Below, piece after piece: positions 7,787-15,513 of a stretch of 64,000 nucleotides of DNA. Below the pieces are notes generated by a model, which was given only the letters and a program-made list of their open reading frames with translations, ran no database searches and was not told where the DNA came from. The position numbers were made by a program, and so were the translations under genes. Position 1 is the first letter of the stretch, and each line of letters starts with the position of its first letter. Origin of the DNA: Natronomonas aquatica (GTDB lineage Archaea > Halobacteriota > Halobacteria > Halobacteriales > Haloarculaceae); NCBI RefSeq assembly GCF_024449025.1, contig NZ_JAHLKM010000009.1:1-64000 (forward strand), read 5' to 3'.

Positions 7787-9885
7787 GAACGGTCGATCTC
7801 ACAGTCGCAATCAGGGAATCCGACGGTGCGACTGTACTCCCGGTGTCGGTCGCCGACGTGATCGACCTCGACGACGATGACGTGATCCGCCTCGAATACG
7901 GGGTGGGGAACGAAGTAGTGACAACGCCCGAACTCGATGACAGTATCGGGAAAGACCGCGTGTTGATTTCCTCCGAACTAAGCGGACGGCTCGGTGTCGA
8001 AGGGGGCGAGACGGTCGCTGTCGGGGCCGTCAGTCCCGACACCGCCAGCAGAATACGCCTTGCGCCGGTGCCTCGGTTGTCAATTCAGGGTGGCGCCCAG
8101 TTGCTGAGAGACGCTGTTGGTGACGCGCCGCTGACGGACGGCGAAACCGTGTCGGTTTCGTTCTTCGACGGGTCGTTGAGTATCCCCTTCCGGGTACTGT
8201 CGACGGATCCGTCCGGTCCGGTATTTGTTACGACCGAAACGGACGTACGTATCGAGGATGGTCCCGCGCCGGTCGAGACTTCGGAAGCAACGACGCCAGT
8301 CCCGAGATCGGCTGTCGGTGGATACGAGGACACGGCAGAGAAGATCGAAAAGTCGCTTGTGGGCGCTTTCGGTAACGAGGGACGTACAGGGGAAATCGCG
8401 CCCCGTCGTGTCGGGATGCTGCTAGCGGGCCCCCATGGGGTAGGCAAGACACATCTCCTGCGCTATGCGGCCTGGGCCACCAACGCCTCCATTCATCGAG
8501 TCTTACCGCAGCGACTGCTCTCGAGCAGTGGGGAGACGGCGGCGGATCACCTCCGTTCCGTCGCGACCACAGCCCGGGGGAGTGGCCGGGGAGTCATCCA
8601 CCTCGATGCTTTCGACACGGTGCTCGACGAAGCGAATGCGGCGACGGTGGCGGCCATCCGGGAATGGGTCGATCGGATGAAAACGGTAGGGGAAGTCGCC
8701 GTCGTCGCCGAGGTGACGGACCTGTCCGCGGTTCCGGTCGACCTCCGTCAGGGAACCCGGCTTTCGAAAACGGTTACCGTACCGGAACCGGGGCGATCTG
8801 ACCGGGGGGCCATCCTTTCAACACTGGCGTCAAATATGTCGGTCGGAGCATCCGTTGACGTGGCCGAGATCGGCAGCCGGGCGTTCGGATACGTCCCGGG
8901 AGATCTCGTTTCCCTATGGCTGACAGCGGCCGAACTAGCGGCGCAACGAACCGACGCCGAACCGCTGGCTATCTCGGAGGCGGATTTCGAGGAAGCACTC
9001 GAGCTGACCGAACCAAGTGGGTTCGACCAGTCCACTACTGACATCCCGACGACGACGTTCGACGATATCGGCGGTCTCGATGAGGCGAAACGCGAGTTGA
9101 TACGCGCCGTCAAATGGCCGCTGACGAACCCGGAGCTGTTCGAAGCGATCGACATCGATCCGCCGAGCGGAATCTTGCTCTACGGGCCGCCAGGAACCGG
9201 AAAAACCATGCTCGCACGCGCAGTCTCGTCGACGAGCAACGCTAACTTCACGGCAATCAACGGCCCGGAACTGATGAACAGGTACGTTGGCGAAAGCGAG
9301 CGCGCTGTGCGCCGCGTGTTTGAGCAGGCTCGATCGAACGCGCCGACAGTGCTGTTTTTCGATGAGGTAGATGCGATCGGCATGACACGCGCCGAGGAGA
9401 ACAACTCGCCGGCGACAGACCGGGTCGTCTCTCAACTACTGACCGAACTGGACGGCGTCGAACGGCGGGGGGCGGTCACCGTCGTTGGGGCGACCAACCG
9501 GCCAGGACGGCTCGACGACGCGCTCTTGCGACCCGGACGGTTCGACCGTCTCGTTTCGGTACCGATGCCGGACGCGGCGGCGAGAGCCGAAATATTCCGG
9601 ATCCATTTACGCGGACGGGTGACAGGGGACTACGATATCGACGTTCGCGCGCTCGCAGAGCAAACCGAAGGCTACACCGGCAGCGACATCGCCGCCATCG
9701 TGAGGGAGGCCGGGCTGTTGGCGATCGAGTCACGGATTCGTGAGCGTTCACAGGGCCGTACGGCAGCCACCAACCCGACGGTGCGGATCCGAGAGCGAGA
9801 TCTGAAACGAGCACTCGAGACGGTCGATCCGTCTTTGTCGCCGGAAACTCGTACTCGGTACGACTCGCTCGATCAGCTCGGGTGA
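7783..9885 (+). CDS. CDC48/p97-like double AAA+ ATPase
   Basis: 700 aa. An N-terminal region (about 1-175) resembles the double-psi barrel and second N-subdomain of CDC48 proteins. The first AAA module (about 180-420) has Walker A GPHGVGKTH (about 216-224), but its Walker B reads GVIHLDAFD, lacking the catalytic glutamate, so this ring is probably hydrolysis-impaired. The second module (about 430-680) is canonical: GPPGTGKT (468-475), VLFFDEVDAIG, the sensor/arginine-finger segment LLRPGRFDR. The asymmetry differs from housekeeping CDC48, where both rings have DE motifs. It is coupled to two tiny membrane proteins and convergent with bop and its downstream gene. Likely a specialised unfoldase or remodelling factor acting at the membrane. 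Confidence 0.85.
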   Translation: MRTVDLTVAIRESDGATVLPVSVADVIDLDDDDVIRLEYGVGNEVVTTPELDDSIGKDRVLISSELSGRLGVEGGETVAVGAVSPDTASRIRLAPVPRLSIQGGAQLLRDAVGDAPLTDGETVSVSFFDGSLSIPFRVLSTDPSGPVFVTTETDVRIEDGPAPVETSEATTPVPRSAVGGYEDTAEKIEKSLVGAFGNEGRTGEIAPRRVGMLLAGPHGVGKTHLLRYAAWATNASIHRVLPQRLLSSSGETAADHLRSVATTARGSGRGVIHLDAFDTVLDEANAATVAAIREWVDRMKTVGEVAVVAEVTDLSAVPVDLRQGTRLSKTVTVPEPGRSDRGAILSTLASNMSVGASVDVAEIGSRAFGYVPGDLVSLWLTAAELAAQRTDAEPLAISEADFEEALELTEPSGFDQSTTDIPTTTFDDIGGLDEAKRELIRAVKWPLTNPELFEAIDIDPPSGILLYGPPGTGKTMLARAVSSTSNANFTAINGPELMNRYVGESERAVRRVFEQARSNAPTVLFFDEVDAIGMTRAEENNSPATDRVVSQLLTELDGVERRGAVTVVGATNRPGRLDDALLRPGRFDRLVSVPMPDAAARAEIFRIHLRGRVTGDYDIDVRALAEQTEGYTGSDIAAIVREAGLLAIESRIRERSQGRTAATNPTVRIRERDLKRALETVDPSLSPETRTRYDSLDQLG

Positions 9886-9958
9886 GTGATCTTCCGGGCG
9901 AAATCCCGTTTCGCAAGGAGCGAACGATGCCAGCCGTGAGCGAATCAATACGCGTCGT

Positions 9959-10186
9959 TCACTCCAACGTCCGTTCTCGGTGCAGTGTCAGTATAGAGAT
10001 GACCACGCCCGCGAGCGCGATTGCTTCGATACCCAACACCAGCCAGAAGGCCGGACGGAACGCCAGTCCAACCGCCTGGAACACGGGCAGGACAAACAGA
10101 CCGACGATGGCCAGGGCTGAGGAAGCGACCAATCCGGCCAGCGATCGGTAACTCTTCCGTGGGGGGGGTTCGCCCGGTTCACTCAT
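9959..10186 (-). CDS. Small two-helix membrane protein downstream of bop
   Basis: 75 aa. A hydrophilic, proline-rich head (MSEPGEPPPRKS) is followed by two transmembrane segments (about 14-36 and 42-66) and a short basic tail. Family not recognised. The start is 54 nt after the bop stop codon on the same strand, so it is probably transcribed with bop. A role in rhodopsin or purple-membrane assembly is possible but unsupported by motifs. Confidence 0.65.
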   Translation of the reverse strand: MSEPGEPPPRKSYRSLAGLVASSALAIVGLFVLPVFQAVGLAFRPAFWLVLGIEAIALAGVVISILTLHRERTLE

Positions 10187-10240
10187 GTGTAGCTAATGGC
10201 ATACTGAGCCTCGCACAATAAAAAGCGCGCGACAGGGTTG

Positions 10241-11014
10241 TTAGTCCGCGGTCGCTTCTTCCGCAGACGGCGTCGGGGCGGAGTCGCCACCGACGACGGC
10301 CCGGCTCCGGAGGAGGATGAACCCGAACCCGATCTTGGCGAACAGGTCCAGGATCATGAAGATGAGCGTCTCTCCGTACAGGCTAAGAAGGCCGAGTCCT
10401 TCCGTGCCCACGAGCCACGCGACCGGGTAGACGGCCCAGGCGACGAGGATGACGTTCCGTAGCACTTTGAACGTCGATTGAGTATCCTCGTCGGCTTCCG
10501 CTGCTGCCTCCCCGACGACGACTACCAGGAAGTACAGCACGAACAGCATCGCGATCGTGCTGATCGTCCAGAAGGCGTAGCGCGCGACCGGAACCGTCAT
10601 CAGCGTCGCGAACAGCCCCGTGACGATCATGAAGGCGTCGATCCCGATGAGCGTCGCGATATCGCGGTTCTTGGCGCCAGCCAAGAGGCCGATATCGAGC
10701 AACAAAAGCGGTGTGGTGAACAACCAGTCAGCGTATCGGGCCCAGTAAATATCGAGTACCTGCCCGTTCACGAGCTCGACTTCGGTCAGGCCGAACCCGA
10801 AGAACATCGACAGGTACGACGACGCCGCGATTCCTGCGATCAGGATGGTGATGACGTAGAATTCTTCGGCTTCGGGATCTTGGACGTCCCATCCTTTTGC
10901 CATGAAGTAAACCATCCCGAGGAGCATTCCCACCGTTCCGAGGGCAAGCCAGATGCCTTCACCTTCAACGCCAAGGCTCGACATCTGCAGCGCCCAGACA
11001 GTATCTGTCGGCAT
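10241..11014 (-). CDS. bop: Bacteriorhodopsin, light-driven proton pump
   Basis: 257-aa seven-helix retinal protein. Helix C reads ARYADWLFTTPLLLLDIGLL, with the arginine, the proton-acceptor aspartate (D85 of the Halobacterium protein) and the donor aspartate (D96), which marks an outward proton pump rather than a chloride pump or sensor. The extracellular release glutamates are present (GTEGLGLLSLYGET). Helix G has ILDLFAKIGFGFILLRSRA with the retinal Schiff-base lysine. The N-terminus is short, as expected for processed archaerhodopsin-type precursors. A TATA box about 30 nt upstream indicates a leaderless mRNA. Confidence 0.96.
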   Translation of the reverse strand: MPTDTVWALQMSSLGVEGEGIWLALGTVGMLLGMVYFMAKGWDVQDPEAEEFYVITILIAGIAASSYLSMFFGFGLTEVELVNGQVLDIYWARYADWLFTTPLLLLDIGLLAGAKNRDIATLIGIDAFMIVTGLFATLMTVPVARYAFWTISTIAMLFVLYFLVVVVGEAAAEADEDTQSTFKVLRNVILVAWAVYPVAWLVGTEGLGLLSLYGETLIFMILDLFAKIGFGFILLRSRAVVGGDSAPTPSAEEATAD

Positions 11015-11036
11015 TACATATTGTATTAGGACACAT

Positions 11037-11051
11037 GATTATATAAATCAA
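11037..11051 (-). promoter_or_regulatory. bop TATA box
   Basis: On the minus strand TGATTTATATAATCA is centred about 30 nt before the bop ATG, the position expected of a haloarchaeal TATA element driving a leaderless transcript. GTTTGGTAATTG directly upstream may be part of a regulator site (UAS), though it does not clearly match the Halobacterium bop UAS. Confidence 0.65.
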
Positions 11052-11125
11052 TTACCAAACGAGTGTGATACCCTCTCTCGGGAGGCGATAAAGAGGTCAC
11101 AACCCACCGGATGATCACTACTGTC

Positions 11126-11237
11126 TATAGTAGTCGGTAGAAGTCAGTGCAGGTCCACTCGCGAGTGTCCGGCCAGCGTGGCTGTCGCTGGCCATCCGGC
11201 TGTGAGTGGTGTATAAACAGTTCTACTGACTACTATA
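11126..11237. repeat. Nested palindromic element (about 112 bp), MITE-like
   Basis: Terminal arms ATAGTAGTCGGTAGAA (11127-11142) and TTCTACTGACTACTAT (11221-11236) are inverted repeats with 15 of 16 matches. Inside are CCACTC/GAGTGG and a perfect GGCCAGCG-TGGCTGT-CGCTGGCC hairpin, so the whole element can fold into a tiered stem. It has no coding capacity. It lies between the bop promoter and the zinc-ribbon gene. It may be a miniature inverted-repeat transposable element or a structured regulatory RNA. Confidence 0.65.
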
Positions 11238-11331
11238 TTACGACTCAGCTGCTGAGTTACGACCAACAGGATCACCCTTGGTGATTACCACCACCAATAG
11301 ATTCAACCCATATAATCACGTACTGTCGTAC

Positions 11332-11658
11332 ATGTCAGATGAAACCCAAGAAGTGGATACAGCAGAGACAGACACAGAGACGCGGAGCACCACTGAGGAA
11401 CAGTCTGATGCTGTGCTCGACGCCGAGGCCGTAGAGGAAGCCCAGACCGTCGAAGAGCTCACAGAGACCGTCGAAGAACAGCGAGAGCAGATCGAAGAAC
11501 TGGAATCACTGTTGCTGGACCTCTCGGCGCGTGTGGCTGACGGAAACTCGATGGGCGTTTGTCCCGATTGTCACGGGCCCGTGATTAAGGTCGATCCCTG
11601 GTTCCGACCAGCAAAAATAAAATGTACGGACTGTCAGCGGGTGTTCCACGAGTACTAA
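11332..11658 (+). CDS. Coiled-coil zinc-ribbon protein
   Basis: 108 aa from the ATG at 11332. I prefer this over the upstream TTG (11278) because CATATAATCA (about 11309-11318) is a TATA-like box placed for a leaderless start there. The order is an acidic low-complexity N-terminus, a coiled coil (about 40-70, EELTETVEEQREQIEELESLL) and a C-terminal CPDC...CTDC zinc ribbon. The family is haloarchaeal and I cannot name it; a DNA-, RNA- or protein-binding regulator is plausible. It is divergent from bop across the palindromic element, so a regulatory link to bop is possible but unproven. Confidence 0.75.
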   Translation: MSDETQEVDTAETDTETRSTTEEQSDAVLDAEAVEEAQTVEELTETVEEQREQIEELESLLLDLSARVADGNSMGVCPDCHGPVIKVDPWFRPAKIKCTDCQRVFHEY

Positions 11659-12393
11659 TGGGCTCTCGAAGGGCAAGAGTGAGCGCCGAGGGACGCATCT
11701 GTCGGCTGTGATCACAACAGCGTGTGGTCCCTTGACATTCTCCCCACGCTGAAGGGCGAGGACTCCTTCGTGGGACAGCGGGCCGATCCCACGTCCCCGA
11801 GGGCAACTTCCTCCCACAAGGGGAGTACCGGGTTCGTGCGCGATACGTCGGCCCCGTGAGGGGTGTGGCGGATTCAACGTCCATTCGGACGCGGTATCCG
11901 CTTGTACCGTCCATCCCGTTCATCCCGGAGAGACGGCGGGGATGCCCCCAGTCGCAGATATTCCCTGCGTCCGGGCACGGGCCGTGCCATCGGCCTACCT
12001 GCCCTTCATGCCACGGTGGGCAGGCACAAGCGAGCGAGGGTTGCTTTTTCGTTGCCGTGTTACCATGGCTTCGGTGACGCCCTCTCGAGAATGGTGTGGT
12101 GGCCTTTCGTCGGGCCGGGCGGACCCCAATCCAACCGCCAGTTTTTGTCCGGTTGTGCTTACTATCGTGTACGCTGTCGGGCGGTTTGAGTCTGTCGGTT
12201 GTCATTTTAGCGCCGGATTCATCCCCGCGCTAAAACACGGGGCTTTCTCCTCGATTATCCGTAATCATCGAAAGCCGCTGAGACGTGCGAGCCCGTCGGT
12301 CTCGCCACAATCAGCCAGTCAGATCCCCAATATCGATGCCATCACCGGTTTTCGAAACCCTTTTTGATAGCCTACGCGTCGTCGGAACCGCAG
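11659..12393. other. Gene-free stretch with IS1341-like ends
   Basis: About 735 bp. I find no believable gene; open frames here on both strands lack family features and are rich in Pro/Arg/Ser. The stretch is bounded by two hairpin motifs of IS200/IS605 type (11732-11775 and 12233-12252), which suggests a relic or non-autonomous derivative of about 520 bp. The last 140 bp lead into tRNA-Phe. Confidence 0.5.
11732..12252. mobile_element. Putative non-autonomous IS200/IS605 (IS1341-type) relic
   Basis: The left end TTGACATTCTCCCCACGCTG followed by AAGGGCGAGGACTCC and the right end ATCCCCGCGCTAAAACACGG with GGCTTTC both form G/C hairpins of the kind found at ends of haloarchaeal TnpB elements. 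The interior has no TnpA or TnpB motifs, so it would be a decayed or MITE-like derivative. The call rests on end motifs only. Confidence 0.4.
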
Positions 12394-12467
12394 GCCGCCT
12401 TAGCTCAGACTGGGAGAGCACTCGACTGAAGATCGAGCTGTCCCCGGTTCAAATCCGGGAGGCGGCA
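12394..12467 (+). tRNA. tRNA-Phe (GAA)
   Basis: 74-nt cloverleaf. The acceptor stem GCCGCCT/AGGCGGC has discriminator A (12467). The D arm is TAGCTCAGACTGGGAGAGCA. The anticodon stem CTCGA/TCGAG has loop CTGAAGA and anticodon GAA (12428-12430). The T arm is CCCCGGTTCAAATCCGGG. No CCA is encoded and no intron is seen. Its 3' end is the left boundary of an integrated island. Confidence 0.97.
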
Positions 12468-12491
12468 TTACACTCACAGTTCAAATGCCTG
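12457..12491 (+). repeat. attL-like direct repeat at tRNA-Phe 3' end
   Basis: 35 bp starting GGGAGGCGGCATTACACTCA, identical to 19003-19037. It begins in the T-arm/acceptor part of tRNA-Phe and runs 24 bp past its end. Such a duplicated tRNA 3' end is the mark of a tyrosine-integrase integration event. Confidence 0.9.
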
Positions 12492-12772
12492 TGAGCTGGG
12501 AGTGCGTTTCGACATCACGGGATTCTATTGTCGAATTGAACCGCCGTTACTTCACTTCGCTCGTGACGAGGTTTCACTTTTCAAGACTCGCAACACTCGG
12601 TCGCGTTGCTCACTCGGTTGCGTCGCGTGAAAAGTGGGACCGCCGTCGATACCATGACTGTTCTCTCGACCATGGGGTCCGGGACTGTTCGACCCAATTC
12701 TAAAATCGGTATTAGTAAAATCATGATTTAGATAACCAGAAGAATGATGATTGTCGGGGTGATACAGGAGGT
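12468..12772. other. Gene-free left end of the tRNA-Phe island
   Basis: About 300 bp with no supported gene. It includes an inverted repeat CACTTTTCA/TGAAAAGTG around 12574-12638 and an AT-rich segment before the ATPase gene that may hold its promoter. The place next to the tRNA is where an integrase gene would be expected, but no integrase catalytic motif can be read in any frame. Confidence 0.6.
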
Positions 12773-14170
12773 ATGGCCAGCCAGCGGTTCGTCAACCGCG
12801 GGGACGAACTCGAATTGCTAAACTCGCAGTTCGAGAACGACAGTGCCGAACTGATCGTCGTCTACGGGAGACGACGACTCGGCAAGAGTGCGCTCGTTCG
12901 CGAGGCAGTCCGGGAACGTGCGGACGCCGTCTACTGGCAGGCAACCGAGGAGACCGCGGCCGCACAACTCGCTAACTTCGTCGACACGGCCAGGGAGACG
13001 TTTCCACTCTTGGGGGACATTCAGCGCGACTGGGAGGCATTGCTCCGGGCACTCGGTCGCGAAGACGCAATCGTCGTCCTGGACGAATTTCCCTATCTCG
13101 TCGAATCTGACGACTCGCTCCCGTCGAAAATACAGCGCGTCTGGGACACGCAGCTCGAGGAGACGGACACGACACTCGTGCTCGTCGGCTCGTCGATCAG
13201 CATCATGGAAGACAAGGTCCTCAGCGGTGGCAGCCCGCTGTACGGCCGTCGGACGGCGACCATCGACCTTCCGCCACTTGACCTCGCGGATGCACGGCAG
13301 TTCTACCCTGGTGACGACCCGGACGAGATCATCCAAGCCTGGAGTGTCTTCGGCGGAACGCCGTACTATCTTCAGGCGCTCGACCCATCCCGCTCGCTAG
13401 CCGAGAACGTTCAGTCGCAAGTACTCTCGGAACATGGTGTTCTTCACAACGAACCGGAGTTCCTGTTGCGGGCGGAGTTCGGAATCCGGGAACCGCAGAC
13501 CTACTACACGATTCTCCGGGCAATCGCGACCGGCAAACGGGCTGCCAACGAAATCGCTGGCTTCGCCGGGGTCGACTCCAACACGCTGGGTTCGTACCTC
13601 TCGAAGCTCCGTCGACTACGTCTCGTCGAACGCGATATTCCCGTGACCGCCAATCCTAACTCGACGCGGAAGAGTCGTTACCGGCTGAAGGAACCGCTGT
13701 TCCGGTTCTGGTTCCGGTACGTCTACGGCCAGCAGGGAGAGCTCGTCCAGCTCGGCGAGGACGCCTACGAAGAGATGGTCGAACCGACCTTCACCGACTA
13801 CATGGGGACGATGTTCGAGCGAGTCTGTCAGAACGCGCTTCCGTCACTGATCCCCGAGACGTACCATGGCATCGGCTACTGGTGGCACAAGCAACACGAA
13901 CTCGATGTTGTGGGACTCGCGAGTGATGGGACACTCGTCGCAGGAGAGTGTAAGTACACTAACCGCGAGATGACCGAGGGAGACTTGGCCGAACTCGAAC
14001 GGACAGCATCGGAGGTCCAGTGGTCGCCATCCAACGAAAGCGACCGGACAGAGCAGTACTGCTGTTTCTGTCGATCCGGGTTTTCCGATGGCCTGCAACA
14101 GGTGGCTGCGGAACGCGACGACGTGTCACTGTTCACACCCAGCGAAATCGTGCCAGGTGACAGTGAGTGA
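12773..14170 (+). CDS. Archaeal ATP-binding protein with DUF234-type nuclease-like tail
   Basis: 465 aa. The N-terminal P-loop NTPase starts FVNRGDELELLNSQF and has Walker A VVYGRRRLGKSALV and Walker B IVVLDEFPYL. It continues into a winged-helix part (about 240-310) and a C-terminal domain with a restriction-endonuclease-like pattern (ELDVVGLASDGTLVAGECKY). This architecture is the archaeal AAA/DUF234 family, common in mobile and accessory regions. A purine-rich AGGAGGT directly abuts the ATG, too close to act as a normal Shine-Dalgarno site. It is convergent with the ERCC4 nuclease gene and is the first gene after tRNA-Phe inside the island. Confidence 0.85.
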   Translation: MASQRFVNRGDELELLNSQFENDSAELIVVYGRRRLGKSALVREAVRERADAVYWQATEETAAAQLANFVDTARETFPLLGDIQRDWEALLRALGREDAIVVLDEFPYLVESDDSLPSKIQRVWDTQLEETDTTLVLVGSSISIMEDKVLSGGSPLYGRRTATIDLPPLDLADARQFYPGDDPDEIIQAWSVFGGTPYYLQALDPSRSLAENVQSQVLSEHGVLHNEPEFLLRAEFGIREPQTYYTILRAIATGKRAANEIAGFAGVDSNTLGSYLSKLRRLRLVERDIPVTANPNSTRKSRYRLKEPLFRFWFRYVYGQQGELVQLGEDAYEEMVEPTFTDYMGTMFERVCQNALPSLIPETYHGIGYWWHKQHELDVVGLASDGTLVAGECKYTNREMTEGDLAELERTASEVQWSPSNESDRTEQYCCFCRSGFSDGLQQVAAERDDVSLFTPSEIVPGDSE

Positions 14171-14683
14171 TTACGAAGTATCTGCAAGTCGTCGCGCCAG
14201 ACTGTGCCGTACGAGCAACAGGAACGCACACAGCGTGGCTCGTCGGCGTGTCTCGACGAAGTGAAACGCGACGTTGTAGTGGCGGGCCCACGCCGTGACC
14301 GTCCCGACGACCTGAGCAGGATGGATGTCCCGTCTCGCCATGCACCCGCGATTACCGAGCAGCGTTTGCCACGATGTCTCGACAACAACGGGTAGGGGAT
14401 GTGACCATTCGGCTGCTCGCTGTAGTTCACGCTCGAATCGGTCTCGCTCCCAGGTAATCGCAGTGAGGAAGTCGCAGCCGGACTTGCGTTCGACTGCGAA
14501 GTGGGGGCGATACGTGTCGAGTTCCGGGTCGTGGGTACAGTATCTCGGGACGGCGTAGTCTCCTGTCGAGAGCGTCACATCTCGTGTCTCTACCGGGAGT
14601 GTATCGAACGTCCACGGACGCTGTTCGCGCGTGTCCCGCAGGACTGTCGTCGGAATCGGACGCCGCTCTCGTCGCTCGGTCAT
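14171..14683 (-). CDS. ERCC4/XPF-type nuclease
   Basis: 170 aa, essentially one ERCC4 nuclease domain. VLRDTREQRPW opens the fold, then STGDYAVPR, and AVERKSGCDFL supplies the GDX(n)ERKX3D active site in full. There is no helicase part and no C-terminal (HhH)2 domain, unlike Hef or XPF. It would cut branched or flap DNA, or act with a separate helicase, which the island supplies (15514-17901). Its stop abuts the stop of the convergent ATPase gene at 14170. It lies downstream of the SWIM gene on the same strand with a 74-bp gap. Confidence 0.88.
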   Translation of the reverse strand: MTERRERRPIPTTVLRDTREQRPWTFDTLPVETRDVTLSTGDYAVPRYCTHDPELDTYRPHFAVERKSGCDFLTAITWERDRFERELQRAAEWSHPLPVVVETSWQTLLGNRGCMARRDIHPAQVVGTVTAWARHYNVAFHFVETRRRATLCAFLLLVRHSLARRLADTS

Positions 14684-14757
14684 CGGTTGAGGCTGGGCTC
14701 GGTATCACGGGTAAATGTTCGCCGAAGCCACACTCCTCGATGACAGTACGGCGTCGC

Positions 14758-15490
14758 TCAAAACCCGGCCTTCTCCAGTTCGTCGAGAAACGCCGGGCGG
14801 TTCGAGTGTTTCTCCTTCAGGAAGTCGACGAACTCCTCGAACCGCTCTTCGGGGACGAGTTGCTGCATCCCTTCGAGGTGGTCAGCAATCGTTCGGTAGT
14901 GACGCCGTCCCGTCTCGCCAGCGGCAAACGGGACGAGCAGTTCGTGGTAGCACTCGAAGTATTCGACCGGATCGACGGTTGCGACCGGGTCCCGATACCG
15001 GCGCACTGACGAGAGATCGTCGCTGTCTTTCAGTTCCGCAAACGCTTTTTCGAGGTCACCTTCGTGGACGTACATGGCGATGAGCTTCTGCCGGTCGTCC
15101 GCGAACTGTCGCTCGAACTCCTCGTAGAGTGACTGCCACTTTTGATCGTCACAGACATCTTTCAGGTCGTCGTAGGCTGCCCACTCGGTATGGTCGAGAA
15201 AGAGATCTTTCAGCGTGCGACGGTACGCGTCCGAGTCGTGCTCTTGGCAGAACCGCGACGACGTGCTTGCAGTCGCCACCACCGTCGTAGGGACAGGTAC
15301 ACCGCGTATCGATGCCCCGTCCGCTGAAATCTACAGTCACGTCGTACAGATTCGAGCCACTGACAGCCGCGGTAACGAGGTCGTCGAACCGGTCGAGCCG
15401 CTGAATCCGCCTTTCGTCGCGGTAGTTCTCGCCGCGCTCGAACACGGCATCGGAACTCCGATTTCGGATGGTCTCTCTATCGACGTTCAT
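14758..15490 (-). pseudogene. SWIM zinc-finger gene, disrupted by a frameshift
   Basis: From the ATG at 15490 (MNVDRETIRNRSSDAVFERG) the frame encodes a SWIM motif, CTCPYDGGGDCKHVVAVL (CxCx(n)CxH). It then loses homology, and the next part continues in a different frame from about 15265 (FCQEHDSDAYRRTLKDLF...) to a stop at 14758. SWIM proteins of haloarchaea usually have a longer middle part, so an internal deletion joined out of frame at GTTCTGCCAAGAG is the likely cause. If no recoding occurs, only an N-terminal SWIM peptide with an unrelated tail is made. It sits between the helicase and ERCC4 genes, same strand. Confidence 0.7.
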
Positions 15491-15513
15491 GCCTCGTCGT
15501 TCGACGTGGGGAA

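Noticed and set aside
11585-12205. Long minus-strand reading frame (206 codons) over the IS-like relic
   Set aside because: Composition is Arg/Pro/Ser/Thr-rich without acidic bias, with no family motif; it fits random open frame in GC-rich DNA.
12468-12772. Integrase gene or fragment next to tRNA-Phe
   Set aside because: I looked for the R...HxxR...Y pattern on both strands and found none; the stretch has only a short inverted repeat.
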